A stretch of DNA of 64,000 nt from Bacillus methanolicus PB1. GTDB taxonomy: Bacteria; Bacillota; Bacilli; Bacillales; Cytobacillaceae. This document shows, one piece after another, positions 47,842-59,102 of the stretch (positions are counted from its first letter, which is position 1; every line of letters starts with the position of its first letter). The stretch is from the NCBI RefSeq assembly GCF_000262755.1, contig NZ_AFEU01000003.1:930001-994000 (forward strand), read 5' to 3'. Under the pieces are notes generated by a model that saw only the letters and a program-made list of their open reading frames with translations, was not told the DNA's origin and made no database searches. Made by a program: the position numbers and the translations under genes.

Positions 47842-49395
47842 TTGCTCAAAAAAAGAGCAGTTTTTTTTCTTATTTGCTTAATTCTTCTTTTCGGCGGAAT
47901 CGGACTTGCACCTGTTCCCGCTAAGACCAAACAAGAAAACAAGGGAACGGTGTCAACGGACGGATTAAGGGTGCGGAAAGGACCGGGAACAGACTTTCAA
48001 GTCATAGGATCACTAGATAAAGGCCAAGTCATAACCATACTTGAAACAAATGAAAACTGGGCAAAAGTCCAGACTTCTTTTGGTGTAGGCTGGGTTGCCA
48101 AGGAGTATATAAGCGTTCAAACATCAAATAATGCTATAACGGACAAGCCCGCGGCATCGAAAAACAATACTGGAAAGATTACGGTAAACTCATTAAACGT
48201 CCGAAGCTCTCCTTCTTTACATGGAAGTATTATCGGAAAGTTCCAAAAAGGAGAAGAAGTAACTGTTCTTTCACAAAGAGGAGATTGGACAGAAATCAGC
48301 TTTTCAGGGAAATCAGCATGGGTCAGCAACGAATATGTACTCGTTGAGAAAAAAGGCAGCAAGAAAAAATCAACACCGCAAGTTTCTTCTAATCATGCCG
48401 GTGTTACCGGGACTGTTACAGCCACAACCTTGACTGTCCGTGACAAAGGAAACCTGAATGGAAAAATCATCGGTTCTGTTTCAAAAGGCGAATCGTTTCA
48501 AATCTATGAAGAAAAAAATAACTGGGCTAAAATCGAATGGAAGCCCGGGAAATTCGGCTGGGTTGCCAACTGGTTTCTCAAAAAAACTGAATCAGGCAGC
48601 AATAGGCCTGATGGAATAATCGTAAAGAACAGCACCTTAACGATTATCCATAACGGAACAAATCTTCGAAAAGGCCCAAGTATCGATTCTGAAATCATTT
48701 ACCGGGCAAACCAAGGAGAAACATTTCAGATTGTCAGTTTGCATAATGATTGGTATGAAATCCTCCTTCAAAATGGGGCAACCGCATTTGTTGCAGGCTG
48801 GATCGTAAGTGTAAAAGGCAACGCGCCGCAAGTGGAGAAGCCGGGTGCCGAAATGTATTTGAAAAATAAAACGATCGTCCTGGATCCGGGGCATGGAGGG
48901 AGGGATAATGGAACGACGGGAATAAGAGGAACATTGGAAAAACAAGTCACACTGAGAACCGCAAAGTTATTATATAAGAGAATAAAGGCATCCGGAGCAA
49001 ATGTCATTCTGACAAGAAACGATGATACATATATCCCATTAAGCTCCAGGGTCAGCACCGCCAATTATCATAATGCAGATGCATTTATCAGCATTCACTA
49101 TGACAGCATTAAGGACCGCAGCGTACGCGGAATCACAAGCTATTATTATCACTTATTCCAAAAACCTTTGGCGGAATCGGTCCATTCAGCAACAATCAGC
49201 CAGACAAAAATGAAAGATCGAGGTGTACGTTTCGGCGATTACCATGTACTCAGGGAAACGAACAAAAATGCAATTCTGCTTGAGCTCGGCTATTTAAGCA
49301 ACCCTGCAGAAGAAATATTCGTTACCTCTGGACAATACCAGGAATCAGTATCATCGGGTATTTTTCAAGGTCTTGCAAGATATTTTAAGCAATAA
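47842..49395 (+). CDS. yrvJ: N-acetylmuramoyl-L-alanine amidase with four SH3b domains
   Basis: This is a secreted cell-wall hydrolase, 517 residues. A signal peptide (about 1-28) precedes four bacterial SH3 repeats (about 38-93, 110-168, 185-243, 262-325), each with a LxVRxGPG-type turn, and then an Amidase_3 domain. In the latter, zinc ligands are visible as LDPGHGG (H near 353), the Glu in RGTLEKQ, SIHYDS and the catalytic Glu in LLELGYLSN. SH3b repeats bind peptidoglycan. TTG start behind GGAGGGAG. It is plus-strand and converges with dtd. Confidence 0.93.
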   Translation: MLKKRAVFFLICLILLFGGIGLAPVPAKTKQENKGTVSTDGLRVRKGPGTDFQVIGSLDKGQVITILETNENWAKVQTSFGVGWVAKEYISVQTSNNAITDKPAASKNNTGKITVNSLNVRSSPSLHGSIIGKFQKGEEVTVLSQRGDWTEISFSGKSAWVSNEYVLVEKKGSKKKSTPQVSSNHAGVTGTVTATTLTVRDKGNLNGKIIGSVSKGESFQIYEEKNNWAKIEWKPGKFGWVANWFLKKTESGSNRPDGIIVKNSTLTIIHNGTNLRKGPSIDSEIIYRANQGETFQIVSLHNDWYEILLQNGATAFVAGWIVSVKGNAPQVEKPGAEMYLKNKTIVLDPGHGGRDNGTTGIRGTLEKQVTLRTAKLLYKRIKASGANVILTRNDDTYIPLSSRVSTANYHNADAFISIHYDSIKDRSVRGITSYYYHLFQKPLAESVHSATISQTKMKDRGVRFGDYHVLRETNKNAILLELGYLSNPAEEIFVTSGQYQESVSSGIFQGLARYFKQ

Positions 49396-49397
49396 AA

Positions 49398-49447
49398 AAG
49401 AGGATGACCGGAAAGGTAAACAGCTGTTACCTTCAGGTCATCCTCTT
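49398..49447. terminator. Bidirectional terminator between yrvJ and dtd
   Basis: A 12-bp perfect stem (AAGAGGATGACC and its complement) continues inward with GGTAA/TTACC around CAGCTG. Confidence 0.85.
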
Positions 49448-49534
49448 ATTACAAATTTATATTTTAAACGCCTAATTTTATAAAGAAAAAACAAAGAAAC
49501 GATTTGCTATTTCTCTGTTTTCAAATAAAACATC

Positions 49535-49975
49535 TTAATTGCTTTCAACAATCAATGTTACAGGTCCGTCATTTATTAACTGAACATCCATCATCGCGCC
49601 GAATTTTCCCTTCTCGACCTTCAATCCTTTTTCCTTGAGAAACGTGTTAAATGCTTCATAGATATTTAAGGCATGCTCAGGTTTTGCCGCTTCCATGAAG
49701 TTGGGCCGCCTTCCTTTCCGGCAATCACCATACAACGTGAATTGAGACACAGACAGGATTTCACCGCCAACATCCAATAGCGATAAATTCATCTTTCCGT
49801 TTTCATCCTCGAATACTCGAAGATTAGCAATTTTGTCGGCAAGGAATTTGGCATCCTCTTCCTTATCATCGTGGGTGACTCCGACTAGGAGAACGAACCC
49901 TTTGCTTATTTCTCCAACGATGCTACCGTCTACTGTCACTTTTGCCTCTTTGCTTCTCTGCACGACAACCCTCAT
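49535..49975 (-). CDS. dtd: D-aminoacyl-tRNA deacylase
   Basis: DTD hydrolyses D-amino acids, and glycine from tRNA-Ala, off mischarged tRNA. The 146-residue product has the two signature motifs [10 protein letters not shown] (SQxxL) and INDGPVTL (NxGPVT), which form the chiral-proofreading pocket at the dimer interface. It lies 11 bases after relA, as in B. subtilis. Confidence 0.97.
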   Translation of the reverse strand: MRVVVQRSKEAKVTVDGSIVGEISKGFVLLVGVTHDDKEEDAKFLADKIANLRVFEDENGKMNLSLLDVGGEILSVSQFTLYGDCRKGRRPNFMEAAKPEHALNIYEAFNTFLKEKGLKVEKGKFGAMMDVQLINDGPVTLIVESN

Positions 49976-49986
49976 AATTGCTCTCC

Positions 49987-52182
49987 TTAGTTCATAATCC
50001 TTCTAACTGCATAAATATCAGGAATTTGTTTAATTCGATCAACTACCTTTTGAAGGTGGCTGACATTATGAATGGCAATGGATATAATAATCGTCGCAAC
50101 TTTATTACGATCGGATTTTCCGGAAACAGCGGAAATGTTTGTTTTTGTTTCATTCACAGCCTGAAGAACCTCGTTTAACAGCCCTCTCCGGTCATATCCG
50201 CTTATTTCGATATCCACATTATATTCTTTCCGATCATTGAGTCCTGTTTCCCATTCTACCGGAATAAGTCTCTCCTTTGCATCTCCCGTATTAATATTCG
50301 GACAATCAGACCGGTGGACAGATACTCCTCTTCCCTTCGTTATAAAGCCGACAATTTCATCTCCGGGAACCGGATTACAGCAGCGCGAAAGGCGGATCAA
50401 TAAATTGTCAATACCTGATACGTGAACACCAGATTCCCGTTTTTTTACAGATGGAAAGGATTTTAGTTCATTAACCGCATGAGAAATAGTTGCTACTTGT
50501 TCAAGGTCGCGTTTCTTCCGCCATTTTTCCGTTAATCGGTTCGCAACTTGAAGAGCAGTAATACCGTTGTACCCTACTGCAGCATACATATCCTCTTCAT
50601 TTGCAAAATTAAATTTTTCCGTAACTCGCTTTATATTTTCGGCGGTCATAATTTCTTTAATATCGAAATCCATGTTTCGGATTTCCTTCTCAACCATTTC
50701 CCTTCCCTTTTCAACATTTTCTTCTTTCCGCTGCTTTTTAAAGAACTGGCGTATCTTATTTTTTGCCTGTGATGTTTGGGCGAGTTTCAGCCAGTCCTGG
50801 CTCGGTCCATAGGAATGTTTCGATGTTAAAATTTCAACAATATCTCCCGTTTTCAATTTATAATCAAGTGTAACCATTTTTCCGTTCACTTTGGCGCCGA
50901 TTGTCTTATTTCCAATTTCGGAGTGGATTCTGTAGGCAAAATCAATCGGTACGGAACCGGCAGGCAGTTCAATGACATCACCCTTCGGTGTGAACACAAA
51001 GACCATATCTGAAAACAAATCAATTTTTAATGATTCCATAAATTCTTCTGCGTTCGCAGTATCATTTTGAAATTCGAGAATTTCACGGAACCATGTAAGC
51101 TTATCTTCAAAGGAAGAATTCTCTTTTACCGATTTCCCCTCTTTATATGCCCAGTGAGCAGCAATTCCGTATTCTGCTATACGGTGCATTTCAAAAGTGC
51201 GGATTTGCACTTCCAAAGGGTCCCCTTTTGGACCAATCACTGTCGTATGAAGTGATTGGTACATATTCGGTTTCGGCATTGCAATATAATCTTTAAATCG
51301 CCCCGGCATTGGCTTCCAGCACGTATGAATGATGCCTAGAACAGCATAACAGTCTTTTATGCTGTTTACGACAATTCTGACAGCAAGAAGATCGTAAATT
51401 TCATTAAACTGTTTATTCTGAAGTGCCATCTTTCGATATATACTGTAAATATGCTTTGGCCGTCCGGAAATTTCCGCCTTAATGGAAACTTCATTAAGCC
51501 TGTTTCGGACTTCTTCTATAACTTCATCAAGATATTGCTCCCGCTCTGCTCGCTTTTTCTTCATCAAATTGACAATTCGATAATATTGCTGAGGATTTAA
51601 ATATCTTAATGCCGTATCTTCGAGTTCCCATTTTATCTTTGAAATTCCAAGACGATGTGCAAGCGGGGCAAAAATTTCCAGCGTTTCATTAGAAATGCGT
51701 CTTTGCTTTTCAAGTGGCAAATGCTTAAGTGTCCTCATATTATGAAGTCGGTCGGCAAGTTTGATTAATATGACGCGAATATCTTGAGCCATCGCTACAA
51801 ACATTTTTCGGTGGTTTTCAGCTTGCTGCTCTTCGTGCGATTTATATTTAATTTTTCCGAGCTTTGTTACACCATCGACAAGCATGGCCACTTCATCATT
51901 AAAAGCTTCTCTCATTTCCTCTAACGTTACATCTGTATCTTCGACAACATCGTGAAGAAAGCCGGCGGCAACCGTAATTGGATCCATCTCCAAGTCAGCA
52001 AGTATCCCCGCCACCTGGATCGGATGGATAATGTAAGGTTCTCCGGATTTCCTATATTGATCTGAATGAGCAGCTTTGGCAAACTCGTAAGCCTTTATTA
52101 CAAGGTTCACATGCTCTTCATTTAAATATTTTCGAGTGCAGTCGATGACTTGTTCGGCGGTTAACACTTGATCATTCGCCAT
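49987..52182 (-). CDS. relA: Bifunctional (p)ppGpp synthetase/hydrolase RelA
   Basis: This Rel enzyme makes and degrades the stringent-response alarmones. The 731-residue product has an HD hydrolase domain ([10 protein letters not shown] near 77, [14 protein letters not shown]), a synthetase domain ([36 protein letters not shown]), TGS (about 395-455), a zinc-finger/CC region with [14 protein letters not shown], and C-terminal ACT. Both catalytic centres look intact. ATG 52180-52182 (MANDQVLT), behind AAAGGTGAT. apt lies upstream. Confidence 0.98.
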   Translation of the reverse strand: MANDQVLTAEQVIDCTRKYLNEEHVNLVIKAYEFAKAAHSDQYRKSGEPYIIHPIQVAGILADLEMDPITVAAGFLHDVVEDTDVTLEEMREAFNDEVAMLVDGVTKLGKIKYKSHEEQQAENHRKMFVAMAQDIRVILIKLADRLHNMRTLKHLPLEKQRRISNETLEIFAPLAHRLGISKIKWELEDTALRYLNPQQYYRIVNLMKKKRAEREQYLDEVIEEVRNRLNEVSIKAEISGRPKHIYSIYRKMALQNKQFNEIYDLLAVRIVVNSIKDCYAVLGIIHTCWKPMPGRFKDYIAMPKPNMYQSLHTTVIGPKGDPLEVQIRTFEMHRIAEYGIAAHWAYKEGKSVKENSSFEDKLTWFREILEFQNDTANAEEFMESLKIDLFSDMVFVFTPKGDVIELPAGSVPIDFAYRIHSEIGNKTIGAKVNGKMVTLDYKLKTGDIVEILTSKHSYGPSQDWLKLAQTSQAKNKIRQFFKKQRKEENVEKGREMVEKEIRNMDFDIKEIMTAENIKRVTEKFNFANEEDMYAAVGYNGITALQVANRLTEKWRKKRDLEQVATISHAVNELKSFPSVKKRESGVHVSGIDNLLIRLSRCCNPVPGDEIVGFITKGRGVSVHRSDCPNINTGDAKERLIPVEWETGLNDRKEYNVDIEISGYDRRGLLNEVLQAVNETKTNISAVSGKSDRNKVATIIISIAIHNVSHLQKVVDRIKQIPDIYAVRRIMN

Positions 52183-52390
52183 GGAATCACCTTTGTTTTC
52201 TTTCATGTATTTTTAAAATTTCTAGTTTTAATATATTGTTGCAATCATCATTCCGCTTATCTTGTGATTGTTTACTATTATCGAAAAAAAATCGGGAGAT
52301 GTAAAGGGAAGAATACTATTTTTTGTGTCAAAAATAAAAATATGTCGAAAACTGTCATTTCGCTCAAATTTTCAAACAGCTAGCTATATG

Positions 52391-52421
52391 CAAAAAGAGC
52401 ACTGCGAATCGAGTGCTCTCT
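52391..52421 (-). terminator. Terminator of apt
   Basis: AGAGCACT and AGTGCTCT pair around eight bases, followed by TTTTTGC on the minus strand. It separates recJ-apt from relA. Confidence 0.8.
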
Positions 52422-52428
52422 TCCATTA

Positions 52429-52941
52429 TTAATACTGCATTAACGTTAAAATATCATAGCCTTCAAGCTTTCTGCGTCCTTCCAAGTAAGTAAGCTCAAT
52501 TAAAAAAGCTATTCCGGCCACAATTCCCCCGAGCTTTTCAACTAATTTAACAGTTGCTTCAATTGTGCCGCCTGTTGCAAGCAAATCATCCGTTATTAAG
52601 ACTCGCTGGCCTGGTTTGATTGCATCTTTATGAATTGTCAATACGTCTTCTCCGTATTCAAGACCATATTTGACCTTAATTGTTTCACGCGGAAGTTTTC
52701 CATCCTTTCGGACAGGTGCAAAACCGACTCCCAATGAATAAGCGACAGGGCAGCCGATAATAAAGCCTCTTGCTTCAGGACCTACGACGATATCTATATT
52801 CTTTTTTCGCGCATATTCAACAATCTGGTCTGTTGCATATTTGTATGCATCACCATTATCCATTAATGTAGTAATATCTTTAAATTGAATGCCCGGTTTA
52901 GGCCAATCGGGAACGATCGTAACGTATTGTTTTAAATCCAT
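52429..52941 (-). CDS. apt: Adenine phosphoribosyltransferase
   Basis: Apt converts adenine and PRPP to AMP in purine salvage. The 170-residue product shows the PRPP motif [16 protein letters not shown] and the family N-terminus [22 protein letters not shown], here in two parts around KQY. Acidic pair D-D binds the PRPP hydroxyls. It overlaps recJ by 10 bases and has SD GGAGGCAA. Confidence 0.97.
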   Translation of the reverse strand: MDLKQYVTIVPDWPKPGIQFKDITTLMDNGDAYKYATDQIVEYARKKNIDIVVGPEARGFIIGCPVAYSLGVGFAPVRKDGKLPRETIKVKYGLEYGEDVLTIHKDAIKPGQRVLITDDLLATGGTIEATVKLVEKLGGIVAGIAFLIELTYLEGRRKLEGYDILTLMQY

Positions 52942-55298
52942 TCTTTTATTGCCTCCTCATTTTTCATCGGTTCCTGGAAGACCTTGTCGAACCAGCTTTT
53001 TAACTGCTGAAACGAAGAATATAACAAATCATTTTCCAGAGAATATTGCGCCAGCTTTTTCTGATACGTTTTTGAATCTGATAGATCGCGTTTGTTAATA
53101 TTTTTTTCTAGTGTTATAAAACCATTGTTTATTGTAACAAAATTCAATTCAAAAAACACCTGTGACATAAATTCAATTGTTTCTTTCGTCCAGCCTCTGT
53201 ATTTGGCAAGATCATCCCCATGGCGTTTAAGATCAAATGGTCCTTTTTTTGCTAAAAAAGCATAAAACCACTTGAAATGGTCCCTCGTGGGCATGGTGCT
53301 GAAAAAGTCACTGTCTTCTTTATAGAATTGGGCATATATTCGGGCAGGCTTTTTGCTGGCTAAAAGATATTCCAATATTTTCCTAGACAGCGGCAGATCA
53401 GCCAAGACGAGATTTAAACCGTCAACGTCCATTTTTATTGCTTCTTCATATGAAGTTATTAGATGGATTTCATCAACTGGCATCCCTTTAAATTTCGAAA
53501 CGTTCTCTTCATTAAAAACGATCCATTTTCGATTTTCCTGCGGAACAAACTCTGCAATTTTATCAAAGCGCTTAAGACCGCGAAAATCAAACAGCTGCCA
53601 CGATTCAACAGCTAAATCTTGAAGTAAAACTTGCGGTTTGCGGATATTGTTCCACTCATTTATAGCCAATTCTCCAATTACCGATAATTTGGAAAAAGGA
53701 GAAATATGCTCATATAAATGTCCCATCCCAAAACCGACGCCATCAAGCAATGCCCCATCATTTTCAAGAGTTATTTTCAGATGGCTTTGATCAGAGCCGA
53801 TTTTTCGAATGGCTGCAATATTCACATTTTCTATCAGAACTTTCGGCTTTGGATTATCCGCACCGTAAGGAGCAAGCATTTGCAGTTGTTCGATCGCGGT
53901 TAAACTAATATCGCTTAATTCAATTTTACCATCCAAATTGGTTTTCGGGATAAAATCTTCTTCTGTCAACTGTTCTTTTGCCAAAGCATTAAGCCTGAAG
54001 CGAAGCTCATCCACTTCTTCCAGATACAAAGTCATCCCTGCCGCCATTGGATGGCCACCAAAATGCGGCAAAATATCTCTGCATGCAGAAAGGTTTTTGA
54101 ACAAATCAAAACCTTCTATACTTCTTGCTGATCCTTTAGCCAACCCTTTTTCAGAATCAAAACTAAAAACAATCACGGGTCTGTAAAACTTCTCCACCAG
54201 TCTCGAAGCAACAATTCCAATCACTCCGGAATTCCAGCCTTCTTTTCCAATAACAAGAACTTGATATTCTTCAGGCGGATAAAAGCTTTCAACTTCTATT
54301 ACTGCTTCTTCTGTCATCGCATTAACAAGCTCTTGCCGTTCTTTATTTAACAGGTCGATTTTTTCTGCAAGCATTTCTGCTTTATGCTGATCTTCTGTTA
54401 ATAACAATTCGACTGCCGATTCTGCACTCTCAAGCCTTCCGGAGGCATTAAGCCGCGGAGCAATGACAAAGCCGATCGTTTCTTCATCAATCGATTCCGG
54501 TTCGATGCCGCTTAATCTTATTAGCGTTTGTAGTCCGATGTTCTTCGTGATTTTCAGTTGTTGAATTCCTTTTTGGGCAATCAGGCGGTTTTCTCCTTTA
54601 AGAGAAACAAGGTCTGCAATCGTCCCAATTGCTGCAATATCAAGAAGGTTTTCCGGCACATTTCCTTTAAGTGCGTGCGCTAGCTTAAAAGCTACTCCTA
54701 CACCCGCCAATTCTCGAAATGGATATGTACTGTCTTCCCGTTTCGGATGAATAATCGCCAAAGCTTTTGGAAGAACGGGTCCCGGTTCGTGATGATCGGT
54801 AATGATCAAATCGATCCCAAGTTCACGGGCAACGTTTGCTTCGTGAATGGCCGAAATGCCTGTGTCAACCGTTATTATGAGCTTGAATCCATTATTTGCT
54901 GCCAGTCTGAAAGCCGCTTCATTTGGACCATATCCTTCAGTAAAGCGGTTTGGTATGTAATATTCAACATTTGCTCCCAAATCTCTTAATGCCATCATCA
55001 TAACAGAGGTGCTGCTGACTCCATCAGCATCATAGTCGCCATATATTAATATCGGTTCCTGCCTTTCGATTGCAAGTCGAATCCTTTCAACAGCTTTATC
55101 CATGTCCTTTAATAAATAAGGATCATGAAAAGACTGACGTTTTGGAAATAGAAAATACCGTGCACTTTCCACGGTATCAATTCCGCGATTAACAAGCAAC
55201 GATGCTACCAGGGGAGTAATGTTTAATTCTTGTATTAACATTTCGGATTTCTGCCGGTCAGATTGTCGGACAATCCACCTTGTTTTTGACTTTAACAT
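52932..55298 (-). CDS. recJ: Single-stranded-DNA-specific exonuclease RecJ
   Basis: RecJ degrades 5'-ended single strands in recombination and mismatch repair. The 788-residue protein has the DHH phosphoesterase core ([10 protein letters not shown] near 88, [17 protein letters not shown] near 169), DHHA1 with GHPMAAGM, an OB domain, and the long C-terminal domain of Firmicute RecJ. ATG 55296-55298 (MLKSKTRW) behind AGGGGTGAA. It is overlapped by apt. Confidence 0.96.
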   Translation of the reverse strand: MLKSKTRWIVRQSDRQKSEMLIQELNITPLVASLLVNRGIDTVESARYFLFPKRQSFHDPYLLKDMDKAVERIRLAIERQEPILIYGDYDADGVSSTSVMMMALRDLGANVEYYIPNRFTEGYGPNEAAFRLAANNGFKLIITVDTGISAIHEANVARELGIDLIITDHHEPGPVLPKALAIIHPKREDSTYPFRELAGVGVAFKLAHALKGNVPENLLDIAAIGTIADLVSLKGENRLIAQKGIQQLKITKNIGLQTLIRLSGIEPESIDEETIGFVIAPRLNASGRLESAESAVELLLTEDQHKAEMLAEKIDLLNKERQELVNAMTEEAVIEVESFYPPEEYQVLVIGKEGWNSGVIGIVASRLVEKFYRPVIVFSFDSEKGLAKGSARSIEGFDLFKNLSACRDILPHFGGHPMAAGMTLYLEEVDELRFRLNALAKEQLTEEDFIPKTNLDGKIELSDISLTAIEQLQMLAPYGADNPKPKVLIENVNIAAIRKIGSDQSHLKITLENDGALLDGVGFGMGHLYEHISPFSKLSVIGELAINEWNNIRKPQVLLQDLAVESWQLFDFRGLKRFDKIAEFVPQENRKWIVFNEENVSKFKGMPVDEIHLITSYEEAIKMDVDGLNLVLADLPLSRKILEYLLASKKPARIYAQFYKEDSDFFSTMPTRDHFKWFYAFLAKKGPFDLKRHGDDLAKYRGWTKETIEFMSQVFFELNFVTINNGFITLEKNINKRDLSDSKTYQKKLAQYSLENDLLYSSFQQLKSWFDKVFQEPMKNEEAIKEWI

Positions 55299-55424
55299 AC
55301 GTTCACCCCTTAGCTTTTCTATTATACAAAAGGGGGTAAACAGATTCAATGAAAAGCTGAAAGCAACTCTATCAGGGTGAATCGATATACTTTTTTAATT
55401 GGAATAAAGTCTTTAAAATATAAT

Positions 55425-55478
55425 CAACGGGTCATATTTCGGAATGAGGGCTCATATATCAGAAACAACGGCTCATAA
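55425..55478. repeat. Short degenerate tandem repeat between recJ and the cation transporter
   Basis: Two and a half units of about 22-23 bp carry the core GGGCTCATAT-TC-GAA (55425-55446, 55448-55469, partial from 55470). The rest of 55299-55561 shows no gene, promoter or terminator that I can support. Confidence 0.45.
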
Positions 55479-55561
55479 CCAACCTCTCTCATGTTTCAAA
55501 CTGAGTAAATCCATCTTCTGTCAGCTAAAAACTCTCTATTTACGTTGGCTCGATTTCTTCG

Positions 55562-56458
55562 TCACTCATCTGCATTGTATGGATTAATATGAACCAATAC
55601 ATTGTGGACATTGGCAACTTCAAGAAGCTTTTTCTTTACTCTCTTGCCGACCCGATGACCTTCTTCAACTGTCATTTGCGGGTCAACTGATATTTTTAAA
55701 TCAATAATAATGTAATGACCATGTTCTCTCGCAAGTAAAGTGTCAATTTTTTTCACTTCGGGTATGTTTTCAACTATTTTGCGAAGTTCCTCGGTATCCT
55801 CGTCGTGCAATACATGATCAAGTGTGTTATGAATCGATTCTTTTCCAAGATCCCAAGCCATTTTAAGAACCATCATTGATACAATGACTCCTACTAAAGG
55901 ATCTGCGTATACAAGCCAACCTATCCCTAATTTTCCTCCAATGATCGCGGCCCCTATGCCGACAAGAGCAGCACTAGAAGAATAAACATCTGACCGGTGC
56001 TCATATGCGTTGACTATCAGTGCATCACTATTTAACTTTTTTCCTAAATTGTATTTATATCGAAACATCGACTCTTTTATGAAGATGGAAATAATCACAG
56101 CCGCCACAGCAATCAATTTTGGCGGTCCAATCGGGTCAAAAAAAGCTTCTACGGAACTTTTGCCTATTTCAATTCCAACTAGAAGGAGAAATATTGCTAC
56201 GATAATTGCTGCAATAGATTCCGCTTTCCCATGACCATATGGGTGATCTTCATCTGGCGGCCTTCTTGCAGCCCGTAATCCGATATACACAGCTAACGAA
56301 CCGGCTATGTCAGAAGCTGAATGCACCGCATCCGCAATGAGAGCTTTACTGTTGGCATAAATCCCTATCACATATTTTAAAGCAGCCAATATAATGTTTC
56401 CTGCAATTCCAACTATCGCCGCAAACTCAGCTTTTTTAAATCGTTCATGATTATTCAA
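55562..56458 (-). CDS. Cation diffusion facilitator family transporter
   Basis: This is a CDF efflux protein of 298 residues with six helices and a C-terminal cytoplasmic domain. Metal-site residues are visible: ALIADAVHSASDIAGS (HxxxD type in TM2) and YEHRSDVYSS (HxxxD in TM5), with DHPYGHGKAE between them. The cytoplasmic domain holds REHGHYIIIDLKI and EEGHRVGKRVKKKL. The substrate could be Mn, Zn or Fe; related B. subtilis proteins MneP/MneS export Mn. TTG 56456-56458 is preferred, nine bases after AAGGA. It lies between secDF and recJ. Confidence 0.9.
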   Translation of the reverse strand: MNNHERFKKAEFAAIVGIAGNIILAALKYVIGIYANSKALIADAVHSASDIAGSLAVYIGLRAARRPPDEDHPYGHGKAESIAAIIVAIFLLLVGIEIGKSSVEAFFDPIGPPKLIAVAAVIISIFIKESMFRYKYNLGKKLNSDALIVNAYEHRSDVYSSSAALVGIGAAIIGGKLGIGWLVYADPLVGVIVSMMVLKMAWDLGKESIHNTLDHVLHDEDTEELRKIVENIPEVKKIDTLLAREHGHYIIIDLKISVDPQMTVEEGHRVGKRVKKKLLEVANVHNVLVHINPYNADE

Positions 56459-56604
56459 TGGCAAACTTCCTTCCCATCTTGATCTTGTTCCTATTTTGTC
56501 CTGAAAAGCGGTCAGAAGTTCATAACTTACATAAAAAATCGCAAAAGCTTTGTCAGAAGCCGGATCATTTGCATCGATCAGAAAGATCCATTTTTAAAGA
56601 AAAC

Positions 56605-56634
56605 AAAAAAACAAACCGCGGTAAATCCCGCAGT
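56605..56634 (-). terminator. Terminator of secDF
   Basis: ACTGCGG and CCGCGGT pair around a short loop, and GTTTTTTTG follows on the minus strand, directly after the secDF stop. Confidence 0.8.
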
Positions 56635-58902
56635 TTAAACTTGAGGTTCATCTGAAAATTTTCTTTTTTCCTTATAAGTTATAATGACACCTTTTTTCTT
56701 CAGTTCTTTATGTTTCCATTCAACCCATATTTGTGCGGCAATGAATATCGATGAATAAGTTCCGACTGCAAGACCAACGACTAATGCAATCGAAAACGGA
56801 CGGATCGATTCACTTCCGAATATCCAAAGGGAAACAACTGTAAGAATGACCATTAATACAGTATTAATAGAACGGCCAAGGGTTTGCCTGATACTTGTAT
56901 TAACGACATTCATAATGTCTTCATACGATTTTAGGCGCTTCCTTTTTTGCATATTCTCGCGCATCCGGTCAAATGTTACGATCGTATCATTGATCGAGTA
57001 ACCAACAATCGTTAAAAGGGCTGCAATAAATGTAATATCTACTTCCAAACGCGTAACGCTAAAAAACGGAATTACAAAGAATGCAGCATATAATAATGCA
57101 ATAACTGCAGAAACTGCCATCGTCAGCTCAAATCGGAACGTTACAAAAACGATAAGCCCTAATAAAGAAATCATTAATGCAACGAGAGCATTTTTGGCAA
57201 GTTCCTTTCCGACCGTCGGAGTAACAGTGCTGACAGTTGTATCTGCATCTAATGATTGATCAAAATGCGTCTTTAAATCTGCAATTTCTTCTTTGGATAA
57301 AACTCCTTTAAATCGTGCCACACCAATATTTTTATCTTCTCCTGATATTACAATATCGTCAGATTTAAGATTTAATTTTTCTAGCTCTGCGGAAACTCTT
57401 TCAGTCGTTAATGGTTCTTTTGAAAGAATTTCCACCCGGGTACCGCTTGTAAAATCTATAGCGAGATTCAATCCAAGTACAGATAGGATAATAATCCCTG
57501 CTGCTAAAAGAAATCCCGAAACGCCAAAGAATTTTCTTCGGTATTTGACAAAGTCGAATCTGTCAAACTTTGTCGGCAAGTCAAGGGTATCAAAATTCTC
57601 CGAAATATCTTTAATCTCACTCTTTTTGACGCCGAACCATCCGGGTTTGTTCTTGAGAATCCCGCTGTTAACCCATAAACCAAGGAGCCATCTTGACAAG
57701 TATACATTTGTAATAAAACTTATTAAAATACTGATAATTAAACTAGTCGCAAATCCTTTTACAGAGCTTGTCCCATAGAAGAATAAGACCACTCCGGCTA
57801 AAAGTGTTGTAAGGTTCGCGTCGGTAACAGTTGATAAAGAATTTTCGTTTCCTGCTTTAAACGCTGATTTAATCGACCTTCCAACCTTTATTTCTTCTCT
57901 TATGCGTTCATAAGTAATAATATTGGCATCAACAGCCATCCCAACGCCAAGGATTAAAGCAGCGATACCAGGCAAGGTTAAAACAACGTTCAGCCAGTCA
58001 AATACTAAAAGAGTTAAGTAAGTAAATACGGTTAATGTAATTGCGGCAATAAATCCGGGAAAGCGATAATAGAAAATCATAAACAAGTAAACTGCCAAAA
58101 CCCCAATAATACCGGCAATTACTGTTTTTTCCATTGCTTGTTCCCCGAACTTCGCACCGACAGATGTAGAATAAATTTCATCAAGCTTAACAGGCAATGC
58201 ACCTGCATTTAACAGTGATGCCAGCGTTTTCGCTTCTTCAATCGTAAAATCCCCGACAATTTGTACGGTATCCTGGTTAAATACCTGGTCTACACGAGGC
58301 GCCGATAAAAATTTAGGATCTTCTTTCACCGCTTCCGCTTTGAAAGAATCTTTTCCTTCCTCAAAATCAAGCCAGATTACAAGAAGATTATTCCCCGCAC
58401 CCATGTTTACTATTTTTTCTGTTACTTCCTTAAACTTCTCGGCGCTTTTCAATTTCAAAGAAACGCTCGGTCTTCCCTGCTCATCAAAAGTTTGCTTTGC
58501 TCCGCCCTCGGCGAGGTCAGTACCGTCCATCAACTTTTTATCATTTACATCACGGAATGAAAGGTTCGCTTCTGTCGCCAGAATTTCACGGGCTTTATTT
58601 TGGTCTTTTACCCCGGCAAGCTGAACGCGAATTCGGTTTTTTCCCTCAATTTGAATATTCGGCTCGCTGACACCAAGCACATTTACACGTTTATCTAACG
58701 CTTCAGCGGTGCTTGCAAGAACTTTTTCATTAATTTTTTGGCCTTTTTCAGCCGGACTGACTTCATATAAAATTTCAAATCCACCTTGAAGATCAAGACC
58801 GAGTTTAATATTATCCAATATGTTTTTTGTCGTTGCTCCCATTACCGTACCGAATACAACAATAAAGATAAGAAAAGCAACGATGCGACCCTTTTTTACC
58901 AT
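56635..58902 (-). CDS. secDF: Fused protein translocase subunit SecDF
   Basis: SecDF uses the proton gradient to help pull proteins out of the SecYEG channel. The 755-residue product is the Bacillus-type fusion: a SecD half (residues 1 to about 440, LGLDLQGGFEILYEV, GMAVDANIITYERIREE) and a SecF half (about 450-755, IDFTSGTRVEIL, GYSINDTIVTFDRMREN). Each has six predicted helices and a periplasmic loop. ATG behind AGGGGGAT. Monocistronic by its terminator. Confidence 0.97.
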   Translation of the reverse strand: MVKKGRIVAFLIFIVVFGTVMGATTKNILDNIKLGLDLQGGFEILYEVSPAEKGQKINEKVLASTAEALDKRVNVLGVSEPNIQIEGKNRIRVQLAGVKDQNKAREILATEANLSFRDVNDKKLMDGTDLAEGGAKQTFDEQGRPSVSLKLKSAEKFKEVTEKIVNMGAGNNLLVIWLDFEEGKDSFKAEAVKEDPKFLSAPRVDQVFNQDTVQIVGDFTIEEAKTLASLLNAGALPVKLDEIYSTSVGAKFGEQAMEKTVIAGIIGVLAVYLFMIFYYRFPGFIAAITLTVFTYLTLLVFDWLNVVLTLPGIAALILGVGMAVDANIITYERIREEIKVGRSIKSAFKAGNENSLSTVTDANLTTLLAGVVLFFYGTSSVKGFATSLIISILISFITNVYLSRWLLGLWVNSGILKNKPGWFGVKKSEIKDISENFDTLDLPTKFDRFDFVKYRRKFFGVSGFLLAAGIIILSVLGLNLAIDFTSGTRVEILSKEPLTTERVSAELEKLNLKSDDIVISGEDKNIGVARFKGVLSKEEIADLKTHFDQSLDADTTVSTVTPTVGKELAKNALVALMISLLGLIVFVTFRFELTMAVSAVIALLYAAFFVIPFFSVTRLEVDITFIAALLTIVGYSINDTIVTFDRMRENMQKRKRLKSYEDIMNVVNTSIRQTLGRSINTVLMVILTVVSLWIFGSESIRPFSIALVVGLAVGTYSSIFIAAQIWVEWKHKELKKKGVIITYKEKRKFSDEPQV

Positions 58903-59102
58903 TATGTATAAATCCCCCTTAATTAAAAGCCGCTAAAAGAATCGTATAAACCTTCACCAATGGCGGAGGCAAACATTTCAGTTATAAAGCTAAAAAATTA
59001 TTTGTTAAGTTTTTACCAAAGTTAACGTTTTTATTATGAAACAGAATAGAAATGCTGTCAATTTATCTCATTGAATTAGAAATCCTAAAAAAATCAATAA
59101 TT

